A stretch of 64,000 nt of DNA from Vannielia litorea (GTDB lineage: Bacteria > Pseudomonadota > Alphaproteobacteria > Rhodobacterales > Rhodobacteraceae): contig NZ_JAHVJR010000001.1 of assembly GCF_019801175.1 (NCBI RefSeq), positions 124,001 to 188,000 of the forward strand, read 5' to 3'. The translations under genes and the position numbers were made by a program. This document shows, one piece after another, positions 46,058 through 54,036 of this stretch (positions within the stretch are counted from its first letter, which is position 1; every line of letters begins with the position of its first letter). A model generated the notes under the pieces. That model was not told the DNA's origin. It worked only from the letters and a program-made list of their open reading frames with translations, and made no database searches.

Positions 46058-47703
46058 ACCCCGTCACCGTCTTCGGACCCGATTTCCCCTTCGCCTACGA
46101 CCGCTGGGTCACACACCCCGCTGGCCTCGGCCAGCTTCCTGCCGAGAGCCACGGCAAGCGGGTGGCGATCATCGGCTCCGGCGCCGCCGGGGTGGTGGCA
46201 GGCTACGAGCTGATGAAACTGGGCCTCCGCCCCATCCTCTTCGAATCCGGCCAGTTCGGCGGGCGGCTCCGCTCCCGCGCCTTCGAGGGGGCCGAGGGGG
46301 TCATCGCCGAGCTGGGCGGCATGCGCTTCCCGGTCTCCGGCACCGGCTTCTACCACTACGCCAACATGCTCGGCCTCGAGAGCCGCCCCTTCCCCAACCC
46401 GCTGACCCCCGCCGCAGGCTCCACCGTCATCGACCTTCTGGGCCAAACCCACTACGCCCGCACCCTCGCCGACCTGCCGCCGCTGTTTCAGGAGGTCGCG
46501 CAGGCCTATGACGCCGCGCTCGAAGAGGGCGCCAGCTTCACCGCGCTGCAACAGGCCATCCGCGACCGCGACACCGCCCGCATCAAGGAGTTGTGGAACC
46601 CGCTCGTCGCCGCATGGGACGAGCGCACCTTCTACGATTTCATCGCCTCCTCCGACGCCTTCCAGAAGCTCTCGTTCCACCACCGCGAGGTCTTCGGGCA
46701 GGTCGGCTTCGGCACCGGCGGCTGGGATAGCGACTTCCCCAACTCGATGCTCGAGATCCTCCGCGTCAACCTCACCGAATGCGACAGCAACCAGCGTTAC
46801 TTTTCCGGCGGGGTCGAGCAGATGCCGCGCCGCCTCTGGAAGCATGCGCCCGAGCACAGCACCCACTGGCCCGCCGGCACCACCCTCGCCGCCCTCAACG
46901 ACGGCGCCCCCCGCGCCGGGGCCCGCCGCCTGCGCCGGACGAGCCCCGAGCAGATCACCGTCACCGACGCATGGGGCCGGGCCGAGGCCTTCGACGCCGT
47001 GCTCGTCACCTGCCAGACCCACCTGCTCACCACCATGATCGACACCGAAGAGAGCCTCTTCGCGCAAGATCTCTGGATGGCCCTCGACCGCACCCGCTAC
47101 ATGCAGTCGGCTAAAACCTTCGTCATGGTCGACCGCCCGTTCTGGAAAGACAAAGACCCGCACACAGGCCGCGACGTGATGTCGATGACCCTGACTGATC
47201 GGCTCACCCGCGGCACCTACCTCTTCGACAACGGGCCAGACAAACCCTCGGTCATCTGCCTCAGCTACGCCTGGATGACCGACGCCCTCAAGGTGCTGCC
47301 CCTGCCCGCCGAGCAGCGGGTCGAACTGGCGCTCACCTCGCTCGCCAAGATCTATCCCGGCGTCGATATCCGCTCCCATATCCTCGGTGACCCGATCACC
47401 GTGAGCTGGGAGGCCGATCAGAACTTTCTCGGCGCCTTCAAGGGCGCGCTGCCCGGCCACTACCGCTACAACCACCGCATGTTCTGCCATTTCATGCAGG
47501 AGGACATGCCCCCCGAAGAGCGCGGCATCTTCCTCGCCGGAGATGGCATCAGCTGGACACCGGCCTGGGTCGAGGGCGCGGTGCAGACCTCGCTCAACGC
47601 CGTGTCCGGCCTCATCCGCCACTTCGGCGGCACCTCCGCTCCCGGCAACCCGATGCCCGCCGACGAGTACCCGGCAAACGGCCCTGTGCCGCTGGAGCCC
47701 TGA
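46054..47703 (+). CDS. FAD-dependent amine oxidase, tryptophan 2-monooxygenase / L-amino-acid oxidase-like
   Basis: The 549-residue flavoprotein has the dinucleotide-binding 'VAIIGSGAAGVVAGYELMK' (about 37-55), 'ESGQFGGRLRSR', and 'AELGGMRFPVSG', which is the arginine-containing signature of amine oxidases of the IaaM/L-amino-acid oxidase type. A C-terminal 'GIFLAGDGISWTPAWVEGAVQTSLNAV' segment closes the FAD site. Relatives oxidatively decarboxylate aromatic amino acids to amides. ATGA overlap with the preceding nitrilase-family gene indicates a functional unit. Whether the substrate is tryptophan (giving indole-3-acetamide) or another amino acid cannot be seen. Confidence 0.85.
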   Translation: MNPVTVFGPDFPFAYDRWVTHPAGLGQLPAESHGKRVAIIGSGAAGVVAGYELMKLGLRPILFESGQFGGRLRSRAFEGAEGVIAELGGMRFPVSGTGFYHYANMLGLESRPFPNPLTPAAGSTVIDLLGQTHYARTLADLPPLFQEVAQAYDAALEEGASFTALQQAIRDRDTARIKELWNPLVAAWDERTFYDFIASSDAFQKLSFHHREVFGQVGFGTGGWDSDFPNSMLEILRVNLTECDSNQRYFSGGVEQMPRRLWKHAPEHSTHWPAGTTLAALNDGAPRAGARRLRRTSPEQITVTDAWGRAEAFDAVLVTCQTHLLTTMIDTEESLFAQDLWMALDRTRYMQSAKTFVMVDRPFWKDKDPHTGRDVMSMTLTDRLTRGTYLFDNGPDKPSVICLSYAWMTDALKVLPLPAEQRVELALTSLAKIYPGVDIRSHILGDPITVSWEADQNFLGAFKGALPGHYRYNHRMFCHFMQEDMPPEERGIFLAGDGISWTPAWVEGAVQTSLNAVSGLIRHFGGTSAPGNPMPADEYPANGPVPLEP

Positions 47704-47791
47704 CCGGCGGCCCGCCTCAGGGCCGCCATCTCAGCGCCATGATTGCCTGATACACCCCCGCAAAATAAATCGCGGGCAGAACGGGCAGCCG

Positions 47792-48826
47792 ATGACCTAC
47801 CAACGCGAATTAGATGGGCTAAGGGCACTCGCGGCAATCGCCGTGCTGGCCTTTCACACCCGCCTGCCAGGCTTTGGCGGCGGCTTCCTCGGGGTCGACC
47901 TGTTCTTCGTGCTGTCGGGCTATCTGACCACCTCGCTGATCCTCCACCAGATCGAGGGCTTCAGCCCCGGCGCCTTCCGCCGTTTTCTCTCCCGCAGGCT
48001 CTGGCGGCTCTGGCCGCTGCTCATCACCTTCTGCGGCGCGGTGGCGCTGGCCATGTGGCTGGCGGGCGACCGCTACCCGGCCGCGCCGCTGCATGGCGCG
48101 CTCTTCATAGGCAACACCGACCGCGCGGTGCTGGGGTATGCCAGCTATTCCGTCCACACGTGGTCGCTCGCCGCCGAGATGCAGTTCTACATCCTGATCG
48201 GCCTGCTGGCGCTGCTGCTGCGCTCCGCCCGGCGACTGCGCTACGCGCTGCTGGCCGGGTTCGTCGGCGTCACCCTCTACCGGCTCGGCGTGGCCAGCGT
48301 GGCCGACTGGCGCGAAGGCTTCTACAGCCCCTTCGCGCACAGCTCCGGCCTCTTTCTCGGTGGTCTCGTCGCCACCCTGCCGCCGCCCCGCATCCGCTAT
48401 CCGGGGATGATGGTGGGCGTCGCCCTCGTCGCGCTCGCTGCCGTCCTGAGTGTGGCGCAGTTCCGCACCTTCGGGGCGCTCATGCTCTGGATCGGCGCGA
48501 CCGAGCTGGCCACCGTGTTGCTGCTGCTGGGCCTCCGCACCGGGCAATCCGGGCTGGCAGGGCGCTGGCTCGGCTTCGGCCCCCTCGTCTGGCTCGGCCA
48601 ACTCTCCTACGGCCTCTACCTCTGGCACTACCCGGTCGCCGTCCTGCTGCGCGATACCCTGCCACCGGTCCCAGCCTTCGTCGTCACCTTCGCCGTGTCC
48701 CTCGCACTGGCGGCGGCGAGCTTCCGCTGGCTGGAGCAGCCGATGCGCAACCGGGGCAGGGGCCAGCGGGCGCCGGCGCCTGCCTCCGCCCGGGTGCGCA
48801 CACCGGTGCACAGTGCGATCGCTTAA
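47792..48826 (+). CDS. Acyltransferase 3 family membrane protein (OafA/YrhL-like)
   Basis: The 344-residue inner-membrane protein has about ten hydrophobic segments. The family start 'YQRELDGLRALAAIAVLAFH' carries the conserved R and H, 'GVDLFFVLSGYLTTSLI' follows, and 'SYGLYLWHYPVAVLL' lies near the end. Members O-acetylate or otherwise acylate surface polysaccharides and lipids. There is no SGNH tail domain. ATG at 47792, weakly preceded by GGGCAG. It is separate from the upstream flavoenzyme (88 nt) and no polysaccharide genes adjoin, so the acceptor is unknown. Confidence 0.88.
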   Translation: MTYQRELDGLRALAAIAVLAFHTRLPGFGGGFLGVDLFFVLSGYLTTSLILHQIEGFSPGAFRRFLSRRLWRLWPLLITFCGAVALAMWLAGDRYPAAPLHGALFIGNTDRAVLGYASYSVHTWSLAAEMQFYILIGLLALLLRSARRLRYALLAGFVGVTLYRLGVASVADWREGFYSPFAHSSGLFLGGLVATLPPPRIRYPGMMVGVALVALAAVLSVAQFRTFGALMLWIGATELATVLLLLGLRTGQSGLAGRWLGFGPLVWLGQLSYGLYLWHYPVAVLLRDTLPPVPAFVVTFAVSLALAAASFRWLEQPMRNRGRGQRAPAPASARVRTPVHSAIA

Positions 48827-48862
48827 CCACCCATTTCTGTGCGAAAATCGCGTATGTATGGA

Positions 48863-48895
48863 ATGTGCATCGGATGTGCATCAGTTGTGCATCGG
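48863..48895. repeat. Three tandem 11-bp direct repeats upstream of DUF2948
   Basis: ATGTGCATCGG (48863-48873), ATGTGCATCAG (48874-48884) and TTGTGCATCGG (48885-48895) abut without gaps. The 11-bp period is about one helical turn, so a protein could bind the same DNA face repeatedly. They lie 138-170 nt before the start of the DUF2948-hisD block. Confidence 0.6.
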
Positions 48896-49032
48896 TAACC
48901 AACCTTAACAGCCCGCTGCCTGTTAACCGCCCGGGACGCCGCGGCAACTGCCGCTTGTGAGCCTGTGCCGAACCCCCTATGTCTTTCATGCAATGCAAGA
49001 ATACTCAGTAAAACCGGCCCCGGAGGCGCATC

Positions 49033-49515
49033 GTGGCTGAAGACGCCAAGTTTGAAGATGGCGCAGAGCGCCCGATCTACCTCGCCGCAATGGATGATGG
49101 CTCCCTGCCCATCGTCTCCTCGCTGGTGCAGGACGCCGTCTTTCCCATCACCGAGATGAAGTTCGACAAGGCCGCGCGCGAATTTGCCTTGCTGGTCAAC
49201 CGCTTTCGCTGGGAAGACAAAGAGCGTGCCGAGTCCCGCGGCCGCCCCTACGAGCGGGTTCAATCGGTGCTGCGGGTGGGTGATGTCATGGGCGTCTCGA
49301 CCATGGGAATCGACCGCTCAGATGCCGATACCATCCTGTCTTTACTGGCAATTTCGTGGGACGAGGGCGAGGACGGCACCGGCACGCTCACCTTCACCCT
49401 CGCGGGCGATGGCGCGATCCGCCTCAAGGTCGAATGCCTCGACGTGGTGCTGAAAGATGTGACACGCCCCTATCTCGCCCCCTCCCGCCACGCGCCGGAG
49501 CACCCCGAAGAGTGA
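49033..49515 (+). CDS. DUF2948 family protein
   Basis: The 160-residue soluble protein matches the DUF2948 family by its 'IYLAAMDDGSLPIVSSLVQDA' start, the 'RWEDKE' segment and 'LRVGDVMGVSTMGIDR'. Function is unknown. In rhodobacteria it regularly precedes hisD. Start GTG at 49033, following CGGAGG (49021-49026). Its stop overlaps the next start (GTGA). Confidence 0.9.
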   Translation: MAEDAKFEDGAERPIYLAAMDDGSLPIVSSLVQDAVFPITEMKFDKAAREFALLVNRFRWEDKERAESRGRPYERVQSVLRVGDVMGVSTMGIDRSDADTILSLLAISWDEGEDGTGTLTFTLAGDGAIRLKVECLDVVLKDVTRPYLAPSRHAPEHPEE

Positions 49516-50030
49516 GCATCCGCCGCCTCGGCCCGGAGGATGCGCAGGCCTTCCGCGCCCTGCGGCTTGAGGCGCTGACAGAGAGCCCGGAGGCCTTTGG
49601 CGAAGATCTCTCCGACGCGCTCGACAAGACCGATCTCGACTATGCCAACCGTCTGGAAATGGGCGATAATTTCGGCGCTTTCGCCGGGGGGGCGCTAGTT
49701 GGCATCCTGCTCTACATGCGCGAGCATGGCCCCAAGATCAGCCACCGCGCTTTCGTGATGTCGGTCTATGTCCAGCCCGCCCACCGCGGCACGGGCGCGG
49801 GCTCCGCACTGGTTGCCGCCGCCCTCGATCTGGCCCGTGAAACCGGGGTAGGTCAGGTGGAGCTCTATGTCTCCTCCGCCGCCCCCCGCGCCCATGCCTT
49901 CTACCTCCGCGAGGGCTTTGCCGAGGTGGGGTGCAGCCCACGCGCACTGTGCGTTAACGGGTGTTACCACGACGAACGCCACATGATCCGCTATCTCGAC
50001 CCGCTTGAGAGCGCCCCCGCAGCCGGGTAA
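49512..50030 (+). CDS. GNAT-family N-acetyltransferase
   Basis: The 172-residue GNAT-fold enzyme starts 'MSIRRLGPEDAQAFRALRLE' (GTG start at 49512 overlapping the DUF2948 stop by 4 nt). The acetyl-CoA binding motif A is 'MSVYVQPAHRGTGAGSALVAAAL' in part (about 82-104), and the C-terminal 'AFYLREGFAEVG' is the motif B helix/strand. The acceptor substrate is unknown. It looks inserted between DUF2948 and hisD in the conserved block, as 21 nt separate it from hisD. Confidence 0.88.
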   Translation: MSIRRLGPEDAQAFRALRLEALTESPEAFGEDLSDALDKTDLDYANRLEMGDNFGAFAGGALVGILLYMREHGPKISHRAFVMSVYVQPAHRGTGAGSALVAAALDLARETGVGQVELYVSSAAPRAHAFYLREGFAEVGCSPRALCVNGCYHDERHMIRYLDPLESAPAAG

Positions 50031-50051
50031 GAGGCCCGCAAAGGAGAGCCC

Positions 50052-51353
50052 ATGCCCGTCTTTCTCAGCAGCACCGACCCCGATTTCGAGGCCCGTTTTC
50101 AGGCGCTCCTGAGCGCCAAGCGCGAGGATTCGCCCGATGTCGACGAGGCCGTCGCCGGCATCATCGCCGATGTCCGCACCCGGGGCGACGCGGCCGTGAT
50201 CGAACTGACAGAAAAGTTCGACCTCCTCTCGCTAACCTCTGAAACCATTGCCTTTTCCGAAGCCGAGATCGACGAGCACTGCGCCCGCGTGCCGCCCGAA
50301 GAGGCCGCCGCGCTGGAGCTGGCGGCAGAGCGTATCCGCGCCTACCACGTCCGCCAGATGCCCGAAGACGCCATGTGGACAGACCCGGACGGCGCCACCC
50401 TTGGCTGGCGCTGGAGCCCGGTCTCTGCCGCCGGTCTCTACGTGCCCGGCGGGCTGGCCAGCTACCCCTCCTCGGTGCTGATGAACGCCATTCCCGCTCA
50501 GGTCGCAGGCGTCGAACGCCTCGTTATCGCCTGCCCCACCCCCGGCGGCGAGGCCAACCCCCTCGTGCTCTACGCCGCCCGCCTCGCCGGGGTCAAAACC
50601 GTCTACCGCATCGGCGGCGCGCAGGCCGTGGCCGCCTTGGCCTACGGCACCCAAACCATTGCCCCGGTTGATAAAATCACAGGCCCCGGCAATGCCTTCG
50701 TCGCCGCCGCCAAGCGTCGCGTCTTCGGCAAGGTCGGCATCGACATGATAGCCGGCCCCTCGGAAATCTTGGTTATCGCCGACGCCGCCAACGACCCCGA
50801 TTTCATCGCCCTCGACCTGCTTTCTCAGGCCGAGCACGACGCCTCCGCCCAGTCCATCCTGATCACCACCGACGCCGCCTTCGGGCAGGCCGTGGCCGAT
50901 GCCGTCGAGACCCGTCTGCAAAGCCTCGAACGGGCGCAGATCGCGGGCGAAAGCTGGCGCGACTTTGGGGCGGTAATCACCGTGCAAGGCCTTGATGAAG
51001 CGGCAGAACTCTCCGACCGGATCGCGCCCGAGCACCTCGAGCTTTGCGTCGAAAACCCCGAGGCGCTCTCCGAGAAAATCCACCACGCCGGAGCCATTTT
51101 CCTCGGCCAATGGACCCCCGAAGCCATCGGCGATTACATCGGCGGCCCCAACCACGTGCTCCCCACCGCCCGTTCCGCCCGCTTCTCCTCGGGCCTCTCG
51201 GTGATGGATTTCCTCAAGCGCACCACCCTCGCAAAGATGACCCCCGAGGCCCTCCGCGCCATTGGCCCGGCGGCAGAAACCCTTGCGAAATCAGAGAGTT
51301 TGCAGGCCCACGGCCTCTCCGTCCGCGCCCGGCTGGACAAGCTCAACCGATGA
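50052..51353 (+). CDS. hisD: Histidinol dehydrogenase
   Basis: The 433-residue zinc enzyme oxidises L-histidinol to L-histidine in two NAD-dependent steps. 'GLYVPGGLASYPSSVLMNAIPA' (about 125-146), 'KITGPGNAFVAAAKR' and 'MIAGPSEILVIAD' are signature segments, and 'SQAEHDASAQSI' carries metal/catalytic residues. Length is typical. AAAGGAGA precedes the ATG at 50052. The stop overlaps the start of the following DUF4272 gene (ATGA). Confidence 0.96.
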   Translation: MPVFLSSTDPDFEARFQALLSAKREDSPDVDEAVAGIIADVRTRGDAAVIELTEKFDLLSLTSETIAFSEAEIDEHCARVPPEEAAALELAAERIRAYHVRQMPEDAMWTDPDGATLGWRWSPVSAAGLYVPGGLASYPSSVLMNAIPAQVAGVERLVIACPTPGGEANPLVLYAARLAGVKTVYRIGGAQAVAALAYGTQTIAPVDKITGPGNAFVAAAKRRVFGKVGIDMIAGPSEILVIADAANDPDFIALDLLSQAEHDASAQSILITTDAAFGQAVADAVETRLQSLERAQIAGESWRDFGAVITVQGLDEAAELSDRIAPEHLELCVENPEALSEKIHHAGAIFLGQWTPEAIGDYIGGPNHVLPTARSARFSSGLSVMDFLKRTTLAKMTPEALRAIGPAAETLAKSESLQAHGLSVRARLDKLNR

Positions 51354-52045
51354 TCCGCGCCGCCCTTCTGGCTCTCCTCCTTGCCACGCCGCTCCATGCG
51401 GGCGAGGCCGAGGATCGCAAGGCCGCCTCCATCGCGCTGCTGCAAGAGCAGGGCGTGCCCGTGCTGCCCACGCTCCCCACCATCGAGACCGAGGCCCAAA
51501 GCCTGCGCCGCACCGAGGAGGAGGTCATCCGCCGCACCATCGCACTGGCCATCGTCGCGGTAAAAGGCGAGACCGGCGACAGCGACCTCGCCCGCAACCT
51601 GATCACCCAGTTCGAGGCCGATGAAAGCTGGTTCAGCCCCGCCGAGCAGGCCTTCCTCGATACCGCGGATCCCGACCAGCAGATGCGCGCCCAGTTCGCG
51701 TGGCGCTACGAAACCGTTGAGGTGATGCTCTGGGCGCTGGGTATCTACGACGAGCTGAAATATCCCAGTGAAATCATGGATGTGCCCCGCATGGCCGATA
51801 CCCTCCGTGGCCTGGGCACCGAAGGGCTTCGGGCGCAGGCCAGCCTCCGCCCGCAGGCCGAACTGCTGGACGCGGCTGACCGGATCTACCGCTACCACTG
51901 GGCCACCCGTCAGGCCCGGCTCGATGGCGCCCCGCCGCCCGCAGGGCTCTACCCCGATGTGATCTGGGAGCGGCACCATGCGCTGAACTGGCTGATCGGC
52001 GCCCACGGCGGCCAGCGGTGGGACGAGGTCAGCACCGACACCTGA
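51350..52045 (+). CDS. DUF4272-domain protein with signal peptide
   Basis: A 231-residue protein. Residues 1-18 ('MIRAALLALLLATPLHAG') form a cleavable signal peptide. The rest resembles DUF4272, with 'LRRTEEEVIRRTIALAIVAV', 'WFSPAEQAFL' and 'WRYETVEVMLWALGIYDEL'. The function of the domain is unknown, and most members I recall are not secreted, so export is notable. It overlaps the hisD stop by 4 nt and is likely co-expressed with it. Confidence 0.75.
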   Translation: MIRAALLALLLATPLHAGEAEDRKAASIALLQEQGVPVLPTLPTIETEAQSLRRTEEEVIRRTIALAIVAVKGETGDSDLARNLITQFEADESWFSPAEQAFLDTADPDQQMRAQFAWRYETVEVMLWALGIYDELKYPSEIMDVPRMADTLRGLGTEGLRAQASLRPQAELLDAADRIYRYHWATRQARLDGAPPPAGLYPDVIWERHHALNWLIGAHGGQRWDEVSTDT

Positions 52046-52110
52046 GGATTTCGCTGCATTGCAGTATCCGCCCCCGCAGGCTAGCGTTCGGCAGCCACGG
52101 AGACGAGCGC

Positions 52111-52590
52111 ATGAGCCGCATCTGCCATATCGAGATAGACGACGCCAATCTGCCGCCCCCCACGCCGGAGATCGAGCAGGAGCGCAAGGTGGCCGTCTTC
52201 GACCTGCTGGAAAGCAACAGCTTCGATCCCACCGGGCGCGACGGCTACGAGATGCCCCCCGGCCCCTACCGGCTGCACCTCTGCATTCGCGACCGGCGGC
52301 TGGTGTTTGACATTTCCGACGAGAAATCCAATGAAATCGGGGCCTTCCACCTTTCCCTCTCTCCCTTCAAGCAGGTGGTGAAGGACTACTGGCAGATCTG
52401 CGAAAGCTATTACGACGCGGTCAAAAAGCTTCCGCCCCACCAGATCGAGGCTATCGACATGGCCCGCCGGGGCATCCACAACGAGGGGGCCCGCGTGCTT
52501 CAGGAGCGGCTGGAGGGCAAGGCGGCAGTGGATACCGATACCGCCCGGCGCCTCTTCACCCTCATCTGCGTGCTGCACTTCGGGGGGTAA
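52111..52590 (+). CDS. UPF0262 family protein
   Basis: The 159-residue soluble protein matches UPF0262: 'FHLSLSPFKQVVKDYWQICE' and 'AIDMARRGIHNEGARVLQER' are characteristic. Function is unknown. Its position between hisD and the LMW-phosphatase/infA genes is conserved in alphaproteobacteria. ATG at 52111; the upstream in-frame extension lacks family similarity. Confidence 0.92.
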   Translation: MSRICHIEIDDANLPPPTPEIEQERKVAVFDLLESNSFDPTGRDGYEMPPGPYRLHLCIRDRRLVFDISDEKSNEIGAFHLSLSPFKQVVKDYWQICESYYDAVKKLPPHQIEAIDMARRGIHNEGARVLQERLEGKAAVDTDTARRLFTLICVLHFGG

Positions 52591-52594
52591 GGAC

Positions 52595-53056
52595 TTGGGA
52601 AAAAAGAGCTTCCCCTCCTCGGTGCTGTTCTGCTGCGACCATAACGCAGTGCGCTCGCCAATGGCCGAAGGGCTGATGAAAAAGCTCTATGGCCATGACG
52701 CCTACGTGCAATCTGCGGGTGTTTACAATGACTTGGATATCGACGGCTTCGCCATTGCCGTCTGCGAGGAGATCGGGGTGGAGCTGCACCGCCACCGCTC
52801 CCGCAGCTTTGAGGAAATGCAGCAATGGGGCGATGATCTCTCGGGCTTCGACCTGATCGTCGCGCTCTCGCCCGCCTCCCAGCGGCAGGCGCTGGAGCTG
52901 ACCCGCGTGTTCCATCTTGAGGTCGAATACTGGCCCATCATGGACCCCTCCGGCCTTGGCGAGACCCGCGAGGCCAAGATGGGCGTCTACCGGCAGGTCC
53001 GCGACCAGCTGATGGACCGGATGAAACAGCGCTTCGGCCCGCCAAGCCAGCGATGA
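52595..53056 (+). CDS. Low-molecular-weight phosphatase family protein
   Basis: The 153-residue protein has a P-loop phosphatase motif C14-DHNAV-R20-S (CX5R) in 'VLFCCDHNAVRSPMAEG' and the LMW-PTP fold, ending with 'EYWPIMDPSGLGETREAKM' where the general-acid Asp lies (DP motif). It is a protein tyrosine phosphatase or arsenate-reductase-like enzyme; the exact substrate is unknown. The likely start is TTG at 52595, 4 nt after the UPF0262 stop, with a G-rich stretch upstream. A GTG at 52622 would be shorter and lose conserved residues. Confidence 0.85.
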   Translation: MGKKSFPSSVLFCCDHNAVRSPMAEGLMKKLYGHDAYVQSAGVYNDLDIDGFAIAVCEEIGVELHRHRSRSFEEMQQWGDDLSGFDLIVALSPASQRQALELTRVFHLEVEYWPIMDPSGLGETREAKMGVYRQVRDQLMDRMKQRFGPPSQR

Positions 53057-53213
53057 TGCAGGGCCGAGCCGGGGCTGACCTTCACAGGGCCGCCCGGTCA
53101 AAAAGGTCACAAGCGCCGGAGCGCGCACGATTTCCGCTTGATTTGTTGCCCATAGCGGCGCATCTAGTGCCGCGTCCGCCACAGTGCGGCACGCATGCAA
53201 CAACGGAGTGACC

Positions 53214-53432
53214 ATGGCCAAGGAAGAACTGCTCGAATTTCCCGGTGTCGTGAAGGAGCTCCTGCCCAATGCGACGTTCAGGGTCGAGCTGGAAAACGGC
53301 CATGAAATCATTGCGCATACGGCAGGCAAGCTCCGGAAGAACCGGATCCGCGTCCTCACCGGCGACAAGGTGCAGGTTGAGATGACGCCCTATGACCTGA
53401 CCAAGGGCCGCATCAACTACCGCTTCCGGTAA
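53214..53432 (+). CDS. infA: Translation initiation factor IF-1
   Basis: The 72-residue OB-fold factor binds the A-site of the 30S subunit during initiation. The sequence 'EELLEFPGVVKELLPNATFR', 'GHEIIAHTAGKLRKNRIRVL' and 'YDLTKGRINYRF' is canonical. CGGAG lies about 8 nt before the ATG at 53214; the two in-frame Met codons upstream are not conserved. maf follows after 1 nt. Confidence 0.98.
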   Translation: MAKEELLEFPGVVKELLPNATFRVELENGHEIIAHTAGKLRKNRIRVLTGDKVQVEMTPYDLTKGRINYRFR

Positions 53433-53433
53433 G

Positions 53434-54009
53434 ATGCGACTCATCCTCGGATCCGGCAGCCCGCGTCGTCGCGAGCTGCTGGGCCAACTCGGGCTGACGC
53501 CCGACGAAATCCGCGCCGCCGACATCGATGAAACGCCCGCCAAGGGGGAGCTTCCGCGCCCCTATTGCACCCGCATGGCGGTGGAGAAGGCGCAGGCGCT
53601 GCCGCCCGGTCCGGGCGAGCTGGTGCTCACTGCCGATACCACCGTCGCCCTTGGCCGCCGCATCCTTGGCAAACCCGAGAATCGCGCCGAGGCGGGGGAG
53701 TTCCTGAGGTCGCTGGCCGGCCGTCGCCACCGCGTGATCACCGCGCTTGCCGTGCGCACCGAGGCGGGCTTCTGGCAGCGCGACGTGGTGACCTCGGTGA
53801 AGATGAAGCGCCTGAGCGAGAGCGAGCTCTTCGCCTATCTCGAAACCGGCGACTGGGAGGGCAAGGCCGGTGGCTATGCCATTCAGGGCCCGGCGGGCGC
53901 GTTCATTCCCTGGATATCTGGCAGCTACTCCGCCGTCATGGGCCTGCCCGTGGCCGAGACGGCGCAGCTGCTGGTCGCGGCGGGCTACCCGCTCTACAAG
54001 GCGGCCTGA
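53434..54009 (+). CDS. maf: Maf-family nucleoside triphosphate pyrophosphatase
   Basis: The 191-residue house-cleaning enzyme hydrolyses non-canonical or excess (d)NTPs (such as dTTP/UTP or modified nucleotides). The N-terminal 'LILGSGSPRRRELLGQLG' and 'VLTADTTVAL' with the catalytic Asp are conserved, as are 'GRRHRVITALAV' and 'GKAGGYAIQGPAGAFI'. Located 1 nt after infA, it is probably co-transcribed with it and the following RNase E/G gene. Confidence 0.95.
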   Translation: MRLILGSGSPRRRELLGQLGLTPDEIRAADIDETPAKGELPRPYCTRMAVEKAQALPPGPGELVLTADTTVALGRRILGKPENRAEAGEFLRSLAGRRHRVITALAVRTEAGFWQRDVVTSVKMKRLSESELFAYLETGDWEGKAGGYAIQGPAGAFIPWISGSYSAVMGLPVAETAQLLVAAGYPLYKAA

Positions 54010-54036
54010 CCTGACCCACACGCGCGGAGAGATGCG

